48,555 bases of DNA. Source: Bacteroidales bacterium (GTDB lineage Bacteria; Bacteroidota; Bacteroidia; Bacteroidales; JAGONC01). The stretch lies in NCBI GenBank assembly GCA_023133655.1, contig JAGLWB010000126.1:1-48555 (forward strand), written 5' to 3'. Positions within the stretch are counted from its first letter, which is position 1. The number at the start of each line of letters is the position of its first letter. Positions 42,518-48,555 of this stretch are shown here, one piece after another. The notes beneath the pieces were generated by a model. It saw nothing but the letters and a program-made list of their open reading frames with translations, was not told the DNA's origin and did not search any database. The position numbers were made by a program, and so were the translations under genes.

Positions 42518-43753
42518 TTACTCAAACTCAGCCTTTAATATTTTCATAACTTCTAAAATAGTAACTTCTTCCAGGTCAGTCCTTTTAACCAATTCTTCAA
42601 CAGAAAGTTCCAAAACACTTTTTGCAGTATCGCAGCCAATAGTATTTAATTCTTTAATTATCCATTGATCGATCTCATCAGCGAATTCAGTCAAATCAAC
42701 ATCCTCATTTTCAGAATCAGTATCTCTGTACACATCAATTTCATACCCGGTTAGTTTACCTGCCAGTTTAATATTATATCCTCCTTTGCCTATAGCAAGT
42801 GAAACCTGGTCGGGCTTCATATAGACATCGGCTTTTTTATTATCGTCATCTAATTGGATTGAAGAGATCTTAGCCGGGCTTAGTGACCTGGAAATGTAGA
42901 GGGATGAATTATTGGTGAAATTGATAACATCAATGTTTTCATTTTTAAGCTCTCTTACAATACCATGAATTCGTGAGCCTTTCATACCCACGCAAGCTCC
43001 AACAGGATCAATTCTGTCATCGTATGATTCAACAGAAATTTTTGCACGTTCGCCAGGGACGCGCACTATTTTTTTAATAGTTATTAACCCATCATAGACT
43101 TCGGGAACTTCCGATTCGAATAATCTTTCCAGGAAGATAGTTGAAGTACGGGAAAGAATGATATAAGGTGTGTTGTTTCTCATTTCTACCTTCGACACTA
43201 CGGCCCTGATGGTATCGCCTTTCCTGTAAAAATCTGAAGGGATCTGCTCGGATTTTGGCAAAATCAATTCAATATACTCATCATCGAGGATCAGAATTTC
43301 TTTTTTCCAAACCTGGTAAACCTCACCAGAAATAATCTCTCCAATTTTATCTTTATACTTTTTGTACACATTATCTTTTTCGTATTCCTGGATTTTAGCA
43401 ATCAGGTTTTGACGAACCGATAAAATTTCCCGGCGTCCGAAATCGCCCATTTTAATCTCTTCCGAAACATCTTCTCCGATTTCAAAGTCAGGTTCTATCT
43501 TTATGGCTTCAGTATACTCAATTTGTGTGTTATCATCTTCAACACCCCCATCTTCAACAATTTCTCTGTTTCGCCATATCTCCAGGTCACCTTTATCGAT
43601 GTTAACAATGATATCGAAATTCTCATCTGTGCCATATTTCCTTGCCAACATATGCCTGAAAACATCTTCCAGGATACGCATCATGGTTTCCCTTTCAATG
43701 TTTTTGAACTCCTTAAATTCTGAGAAAGTCTCAACTAAATTTATGTGGTCCAT
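42518..43753 (-). CDS. nusA: transcription termination/antitermination factor NusA
   Basis: NusA binds RNA polymerase and nascent RNA to control pausing, termination and antitermination. The 411-residue protein has the N-terminal polymerase-binding domain, an S1 domain at about 130-200 (GEIISGEVYQVWKKEILI), and two KH domains (RIDPVGACVGMKGSRIHGIVREL and VSLAIGKGGYNIKLAGKLTG). The C-terminus ends in a short helix-hairpin-helix-like region instead of the extended acidic repeats of E. coli. It follows rimP by 26 bases. The 114-base gap to infB lacks ylxR, which lies there in many Gram-positives. Confidence 0.97.
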   Translation of the reverse strand: MDHINLVETFSEFKEFKNIERETMMRILEDVFRHMLARKYGTDENFDIIVNIDKGDLEIWRNREIVEDGGVEDDNTQIEYTEAIKIEPDFEIGEDVSEEIKMGDFGRREILSVRQNLIAKIQEYEKDNVYKKYKDKIGEIISGEVYQVWKKEILILDDEYIELILPKSEQIPSDFYRKGDTIRAVVSKVEMRNNTPYIILSRTSTIFLERLFESEVPEVYDGLITIKKIVRVPGERAKISVESYDDRIDPVGACVGMKGSRIHGIVRELKNENIDVINFTNNSSLYISRSLSPAKISSIQLDDDNKKADVYMKPDQVSLAIGKGGYNIKLAGKLTGYEIDVYRDTDSENEDVDLTEFADEIDQWIIKELNTIGCDTAKSVLELSVEELVKRTDLEEVTILEVMKILKAEFE

Positions 43754-43779
43754 TTTTAATAATGTATTTAATCGATTAA

Positions 43780-44238
43780 TTATTTAAATGTTACTACACC
43801 TTTGGTTTCCTTTACCTGACTGAAAGCAAATGTGCGTGGTTGATCCATTTTTTGTTTGTTTGTTTGTTTTCCTGGTTGTTCAGGTTTTACAACAAATTCA
43901 TCATTTGAAACTTGTACGAGCCTTCCGGTATATTGCTCCCCATCATTTAAGTCAACCTTTACAAGTTTTCCAATATTTTTTTTATATTGTCTGATTAGCT
44001 TATAAGGTTGGTCAATTCCATAGGAAGAAACCCTCAATTCAAAGTCTTCTTTGTCTCTGTCAAGGTTCGATTCGATATGTTTGCTAACTTTAACACAATC
44101 GGTTATCGTAATTGCCTTATCACTATCCAGGTACACGAAAATTTTATTTCCTGGTTTGATGGTAAATTCCACCAGAAACCTATCACCATCATTAAGATAG
44201 TCATCGACAAGATTTTGTATTGTAATTGGCTCAATCAT
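43780..44238 (-). CDS. rimP: ribosome maturation factor RimP
   Basis: RimP assists 30S subunit assembly. The 152-residue product shows the two-domain layout: an N-terminal alpha/beta domain with FLVEFTIKPGNKIFVYLDSD and ITDCVKVSKHIESNLD, and a C-terminal SH3-like domain with YTGRLVQVSNDEFVV. The family motif ELRVSSYGIDQPYKLIRQ (VSSPGxDRPL in E. coli) links them. It leads nusA and infB; a tRNA-Gln gene lies upstream on the same strand with a strong short hairpin in between. Confidence 0.93.
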   Translation of the reverse strand: MIEPITIQNLVDDYLNDGDRFLVEFTIKPGNKIFVYLDSDKAITITDCVKVSKHIESNLDRDKEDFELRVSSYGIDQPYKLIRQYKKNIGKLVKVDLNDGEQYTGRLVQVSNDEFVVKPEQPGKQTNKQKMDQPRTFAFSQVKETKGVVTFK

Positions 44239-44267
44239 TTTTTAGTTACATCATGCTCCAACAAAAT

Positions 44268-44285
44268 AGGGGACTTATGTCCCCT
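44268..44285 (-). terminator. hairpin between tRNA-Gln and rimP
   Basis: On the minus strand AGGGGAC-ATAA-GTCCCCT forms a perfect 7-bp GC-rich stem with a 4-base loop, followed by ATTTTG. The T run is short, so it may be a partial terminator or attenuator that lets some transcription into rimP. It ends 30 bases before the rimP ATG. Confidence 0.5.
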
Positions 44286-44329
44286 CACATCCAATTCTTC
44301 TTACTGCCTTTAAAAAAGTTTAAAATAAG

Positions 44330-44402
44330 TTGTCCGACCAGGGCTCGAACCTGGACTCTTCTGAACCAAAATCAGACGTGTTGCCAGTTACACCATCGGA
44401 CA
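44330..44402 (-). tRNA. tRNA-Gln (anticodon TTG)
   Basis: On the minus strand TGTCCGA pairs with TCGGACA for the acceptor stem, GTGT/ACAC forms the D stem with GG in the loop, TCTGA/TCAGA closes the anticodon loop TTTTGGT (anticodon TTG), and CCAGG/CCTGG closes the T loop TTCGAGC. The discriminator is A and no CCA is encoded. It lies upstream of rimP-nusA-infB, as tRNA metY does in E. coli. Confidence 0.95.
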
Positions 44403-44423
44403 AACTATCTTTTTAAAGGACTG

Positions 44424-44431
44424 CAAAATTA
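44424..44431 (-). promoter_or_regulatory. -7 box for tRNA-Gln
   Basis: The minus strand reads TAATTTTGCA, fitting TAnnTTTG, 22 bases before the 5' end of the mature tRNA. No clear -33 is seen in the A-rich upstream. Confidence 0.45.
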
Positions 44432-44630
44432 CATTTTTTTTTTGTTTATAAAAGTTTTTTTGCAATTTTTAGAGAAATTCCTAATAGGTTTGGCAAAATC
44501 AATGCAGATTCAAGTATGGTTTTGATGAATATTTTTGTTTTTTTAACATGGCAAATCAATTGGAATCGAGTAATTTTTATAAATTCGCCTAAAATTTTAC
44601 ATTCCTGTAAATAAAAACCGATTGCAACAA

Positions 44631-47600
44631 ATGAAAAAATTTAACCTTATTAATAAAATTTCTGGCTGGGGTGTCTTTGTGATTGCCACTATTGTTTATT
44701 TAATGACTGTTGAGCCAACAGCCAGTTGGTGGGATTGTGGTGAGTATATTGCTACTGCTTATAAGTTACAGGTTGGCCATCCTCCGGGGGCACCTTTATT
44801 TCAGATATTAGGACGTTTTTTCTCTATGTTTGCTTTTGGAGATACAACCAGGGTTGCCCTTATGGTGAATATCATGTCAGTTTTGTCAAGTAGTTTTACC
44901 ATACTTTTCTTGTTTTGGACCATAACAGCCCTTGCCCGAAAAATTGCTTTTACTGATAATCAGGTCACCAATGGTAAAATTTATACTATTATTGGAGGCG
45001 GGCTGGTTGGAGCCCTGGCTTATACTTTTTCTGATTCGTTTTGGTTTTCGGCTGTTGAAGGTGAGGTGTATGCCATGTCTTCCTTTTTTACCGCACTTGT
45101 TTTCTGGGCAATTTTGAAATGGGAGCAGGTTGCTGATGAAGACCATGCTTTCAGATGGATCATATTTATTGCTTTTATGGTTGGTCTTTCCATTGGGGTT
45201 CATCTTCTGAACCTCCTGGCTATTCCTGCAATCGCATTTATTTTTTATTTTAAGAGGTATAAGCTTAGTATTAATGGAATAATTAAGACCGGAATTGTTT
45301 CAATTCTTTTACTTGTCTTCATTATGTATGGAATTATTCCTGAAATTGTAAATCTTTTTGCAAAGACCGAATTACTTTTTGTTAATTCTTTTGGACTTCC
45401 TTTTAATTCCGGTACAATTTTCTTCGCCCTGGTAATGATTGGTTTGATTACAACCGGAATTATGTATACAACAAAAGTGGAAACAAGCAAACCTTTAAAG
45501 GCATCATTTAGTATATTGTTGGTTCTAATGATTATCCTTATTCTTATTGGTAGCAGTTCAACCGGTAGTTTTATCTTCCGATTTATTGTTAGTGGTGTGG
45601 TTTTGGTTCTCCTTTATTTGATCAGGAATAAGAAAGCATTACTTAACACCGTGATTTTAAGTTTTGCTTTTATTCTGATTGGATACTCTTCGTTCCTGTT
45701 GATTATTATCAGAGCCAATGCCAATACACCTATAAATGAAAATAACCCAAGCGATGCGATTTCATTGTTATCATATTTGAATAGAGAACAATATGGTTCC
45801 TGGCCCATCTTTTCCGGCCAATATTACAATTCTCCTCTGGATCCCACTAATCCTTATAAAGATGGCAATCCTGTTTTTTTAAGAGATACGGAAAAGGGAA
45901 AATATGTGATTACTGATGACCGCAAATCCACGATCCCTAATTATGATTCCCGGTTTACCACGATTTTTCCCAGAATGTGGAGCGATCAGAAAGAGATACA
46001 TATCAACGCATACAAACAATGGGGAAAGGTTAAAGGAACACCAATCAGATATACGCGAAGGGATGGGACAGCGGAGGTGATTAATAAACCAACGTTTTCA
46101 GAAAATTTACGATTTTTCTTCAAGTATCAACTTGGGCATATGTATTGGCGTTATTTTCTTTGGAATTTTGTCGGACGGCAGAATGACGTTGAAGGCCATG
46201 GTGGGATAGAGCATGGTAACTGGTTAAGTGGGACTGGTTTTCTCGATAATGGGCGCCTTGGCGATCAGGAGTATTTCCCGGCAAGTAAACAGAGTCCTGC
46301 GAGAAATAAATTTTATGCACTGCCATTAATCCTTGGTTTGGTTGGGTTATTATACCTTTTGAACAAAGACTATAAAAGTTGGGCTGTTGTGGCATTATTG
46401 TTTTTATTTACCGGCATGGCTATTACGGTTTTCCTTAATCAGTATCCTTACCAGCCACGTGAACGTGATTATGCTTATGCCGGGTCGTTTTATGCATATG
46501 CCATTTGGATCGGCATAGGTGTGATTGCTATTACCGACTTTTTAACCCGGGTGATGAATCGAAAAATTTCTGCTGTTTTTGTGACCATAATATGCCTGGT
46601 TCTGGTGCCCGGTATTATGGCTCAACAGGGGTGGGATGATCACAACCGGTCAAATAAATATGCTGCACGCGATTTTGCTGCCAATTACCTGAATTCATGT
46701 GCACCTAATGCCATACTGATAACAAACGGCGATAATGATACATTCCCTTTGTGGTATGCCCAGGAAGTAGAGGGTATTCGCACGGATGTGAGGGTGGTTA
46801 ATTTTATGCTTGCTTCAGGCGATTGGTATGTACATCAACTTGGAAAAAAAATATATGATGCCGAACCATTACCTTTCACCCTGAAGCCCGCACAATACAA
46901 CAAAGGTGTAAACCAAATAATACCATATTTTGAGGAGAAGTCTATTACAGGAAATGTGGAACTCAAGCGGGTGATAGACTTTATTGCCAGCGATAATAAA
47001 AGTACGAAACTCCCTTTACAGAGCGGAAACTGGGTAAATTATTTCCCGACAAAAAAGGTAAAATTAACTGTTGATTCTGCTAAGGCCATTCAAAACGGAA
47101 TTGTCCCTGAATGGCTTGCCGGTCAGATTGAACCTGTTATCACATGGAATATCAAACCAAATTACCTGTATAAAAATGACCTGATGTTTCTTGATTTTTT
47201 AGCTACTAACGATTGGAAGCGCCCTGTTTATTTTGCCAACCCCAATAGCATTAATCATGTTTTTGATGTGGGTAAATATTGTCACCTGGAAGGCTTTGTT
47301 TATAGATTTATGCCAGTAAAGGCGAAATATTATATAAATGGCCTTGGCGGATTATCAACTGATGCGACCTATGATATCCTGATGAACAAGTGCCAGTGGG
47401 GGAACCTTAACGATCCATCTGTTTATGTAGATAGGGAGAGTTACCGCAATGTAACTATTCCCCGGCAAAATTTTATGAGATTATCTCAGGCATTGCTTCA
47501 AGAACAAAAGATAGATTCGGCCGTGGCGGTAGCTGACAGATGCCAACAGGTTTTCCCAAATGAGAAGATCACTTATGATGTTTATATGTGGCCATTTGTT

Positions 47601-47852
47601 GAGGTTTATTACAAGGCTGGTCAAATTGAGAAAGCCAATCAATTGACCTCCCAACTGGTGGAAAATTTTGAAGAAGATATAATTTATTATAATAGTCTGA
47701 AAGATCAATTCGCAGAATATTATGCTGAAGACCATCAAAGGGCCTTTGCATTACTGCAACAACTATCAACACTTGCAGTCAGGAATAAACAAACGGATTT
47801 GGCTGATCGAATTAATGAAATAATCGATTATCAGTTTCAGCAGATGCAATAA
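44631..47852 (+). CDS. DUF2723 membrane protein, probable GT-C-type glycosyltransferase
   Basis: With ATG 44631 (the ORF track uses TTG 44622) the product has 1073 residues. The N-terminal motif WWDCGEYIATAYKLQVGHPPGAPLFQ by parts (residues 33-58) is the DUF2723 signature, with acidic residues in the first extracytoplasmic loop as in GT-C enzymes. About 12-14 helices follow to residue 670, interrupted by a loop (about 375-560) with RPRERDY-like YQPRERDYAYAGS after it. The last 400 residues are soluble and end in TPR-like helices. The eukaryotic relative TMEM260 is a protein O-mannosyltransferase, so a role in protein O-glycosylation is a reasonable inference. It ends 2 bases from convergent lgt. 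Confidence 0.85.
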   Translation: MKKFNLINKISGWGVFVIATIVYLMTVEPTASWWDCGEYIATAYKLQVGHPPGAPLFQILGRFFSMFAFGDTTRVALMVNIMSVLSSSFTILFLFWTITALARKIAFTDNQVTNGKIYTIIGGGLVGALAYTFSDSFWFSAVEGEVYAMSSFFTALVFWAILKWEQVADEDHAFRWIIFIAFMVGLSIGVHLLNLLAIPAIAFIFYFKRYKLSINGIIKTGIVSILLLVFIMYGIIPEIVNLFAKTELLFVNSFGLPFNSGTIFFALVMIGLITTGIMYTTKVETSKPLKASFSILLVLMIILILIGSSSTGSFIFRFIVSGVVLVLLYLIRNKKALLNTVILSFAFILIGYSSFLLIIIRANANTPINENNPSDAISLLSYLNREQYGSWPIFSGQYYNSPLDPTNPYKDGNPVFLRDTEKGKYVITDDRKSTIPNYDSRFTTIFPRMWSDQKEIHINAYKQWGKVKGTPIRYTRRDGTAEVINKPTFSENLRFFFKYQLGHMYWRYFLWNFVGRQNDVEGHGGIEHGNWLSGTGFLDNGRLGDQEYFPASKQSPARNKFYALPLILGLVGLLYLLNKDYKSWAVVALLFLFTGMAITVFLNQYPYQPRERDYAYAGSFYAYAIWIGIGVIAITDFLTRVMNRKISAVFVTIICLVLVPGIMAQQGWDDHNRSNKYAARDFAANYLNSCAPNAILITNGDNDTFPLWYAQEVEGIRTDVRVVNFMLASGDWYVHQLGKKIYDAEPLPFTLKPAQYNKGVNQIIPYFEEKSITGNVELKRVIDFIASDNKSTKLPLQSGNWVNYFPTKKVKLTVDSAKAIQNGIVPEWLAGQIEPVITWNIKPNYLYKNDLMFLDFLATNDWKRPVYFANPNSINHVFDVGKYCHLEGFVYRFMPVKAKYYINGLGGLSTDATYDILMNKCQWGNLNDPSVYVDRESYRNVTIPRQNFMRLSQALLQEQKIDSAVAVADRCQQVFPNEKITYDVYMWPFVEVYYKAGQIEKANQLTSQLVENFEEDIIYYNSLKDQFAEYYAEDHQRAFALLQQLSTLAVRNKQTDLADRINEIIDYQFQQMQ

Positions 47853-47854
47853 TC

Positions 47855-48555
47855 CTATTTTCCCTTCTTCCGGAGCTTAGACCTCGCTATCATTATTGTT
47901 CCCAGGAGGATAAATGGAATACTTAAGGCCTGACCCAGGTTAAGTAAATAATTGGTCTCAAAATCTACCTGTGGTTCTTTTATTATTTCTATTAAAAACC
48001 GAAATGCAAAAATAAAGACCAGAAATAATCCAAATAAAATACCTTCTTCGGGTTTGCCCTTCCTCCGGTGGTAATACCATAACAGAAAAAGAAAAGTAAT
48101 CAAATACACTAGTGCTTCATATATTTGCGCTGGATGACGTGGGATGTTACTTACCCTTTCAAAAATGAAAGCCCAGGGCACTTCAGTGTATGTTCCATAT
48201 ATCTCTGAGTTCATCAGATTGCCAATGCGAATAAAACAACCGGCCAGCGCTGCTACTATTACGACTCTATCGAGTGTCCAAAGAAAAGATTTTTGGCTTT
48301 TAAGACCATAAAAATATAGCGCCAGTAGTATGCCTAATGCTGCCCCATGGCTGGCAAGCCCTCCTTCCCAGATCTTTAGAATTTCAAGAGGGTTACCTAA
48401 GTACCTGGAAGGTTCATAAAAAAGGCAGTGTCCCAACCTTGCGCCAATTATTGTTCCGATTAACATGAAGGTTGTTAACCTGTCAAGCTCAGTTAACGGT
48501 ATCCCTTCATTTTTAAATAACTTATTTAATATTAAATACCCAACTAAAAACCCCG
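47855..48555 (-). CDS. lgt: prolipoprotein diacylglyceryl transferase (5' part missing at right edge)
   Basis: Lgt moves diacylglyceryl from phosphatidylglycerol to the lipobox Cys of prolipoproteins, the first step of lipoprotein maturation. The ORF track starts at Met 48466, but the frame stays open upstream to the window edge and reads GFLVGYLILNKLFKNEG before it, matching family sequence, so the true start is outside the window. Motifs: GTIIGARLGHCLFYEP, GGLASHGAALGI (essential His), RIGNLMNSEIYG (Lgt signature) and RHPAQIYEA. About five helices are visible. It would process the lipoprotein at 850-1449 among others. Confidence 0.95.
   Translation of the reverse strand, partial: GFLVGYLILNKLFKNEGIPLTELDRLTTFMLIGTIIGARLGHCLFYEPSRYLGNPLEILKIWEGGLASHGAALGILLALYFYGLKSQKSFLWTLDRVVIVAALAGCFIRIGNLMNSEIYGTYTEVPWAFIFERVSNIPRHPAQIYEALVYLITFLFLLWYYHRRKGKPEEGILFGLFLVFIFAFRFLIEIIKEPQVDFETNYLLNLGQALSIPFILLGTIMIARSKLRKKGK

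Noticed and set aside
44226-44525. 99-residue plus-strand ORF over the tRNA
   Set aside because: It runs antisense through tRNA-Gln and the rimP leader; the run of sense codons is chance.

Overview
The window is chromosomal DNA from an AT-rich member of the Bacteroidota, most like the Bacteroidales/Marinilabiliales side of the phylum. Three things support this: two proteins carry type IX secretion sorting domains (type A at 142-642, type B/CHU_C at 32441-35044); promoter boxes of the Bacteroidota form TAnnTTTG sit upstream of many genes; and local gene orders such as DUF4271-hemD-rnpA-yidD and fur-purA are, as I recall, typical of the phylum. The content is mostly housekeeping. I see no phage, plasmid, CRISPR or intact insertion sequence.

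Layout: (1) 1-2 kb: two small secreted proteins, then a lipoprotein plus PepSY-type membrane protein pair. (2) 2-6.3 kb, minus strand: panC-panD-LPG-synthase-like membrane protein-rfaE2-radA, with a 7/14-bp repeat array in front of radA that also spells a promoter. (3) 6.3-7.4 kb: a gene fossil of a cation-diffusion-facilitator transporter directly upstream of a ZupT-like metal transporter. (4) 7.4-15.7 kb: Mut7-C protein, GtrA protein, ChaN-like protein, cdd, O-antigen ligase, S41 protease, yidD, rnpA, hemD, DUF4271. (5) 15.7-20.7 kb: an apparent acetate module made of a porin-like barrel, acetyl-CoA synthetase and an OFA-family MFS carrier, with two clear hairpin terminators. (6) 20.9-25.2 kb: yebC, then an ECF sigma factor, a membrane protein with a duplicated N-terminal domain (possible anti-sigma factor) and a GIN-domain/beta-barrel protein. 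(7) 25.2-32.4 kb: lepA, a 1371-residue PPDK-like protein with no PEP domain, and gapA. (8) 32.4-39.4 kb: a large T9SS cargo protein, rel/spoT, a Fur-family regulator and purA. (9) 39.4-44.4 kb, minus strand: tRNA-Gln, rimP, nusA, infB. (10) 44.6-48.5 kb: a DUF2723 glycosyltransferase-like membrane protein and lgt, which runs off the right edge.

The most interesting items are the PPDK-like swivelling kinase with a large uncharacterised N-terminus, the promoter-forming repeat before radA, the CDF fossil missed by the ORF track, the palindromic terminator centred on the OFA stop codon, stop codons that double as promoter boxes (panC/panD and O-antigen ligase/cdd), the duplicated domain in the putative anti-sigma factor, and a Fur-family protein lacking the CxxC pair. 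All family calls were made by eye from motifs and remembered family features; no search was run.
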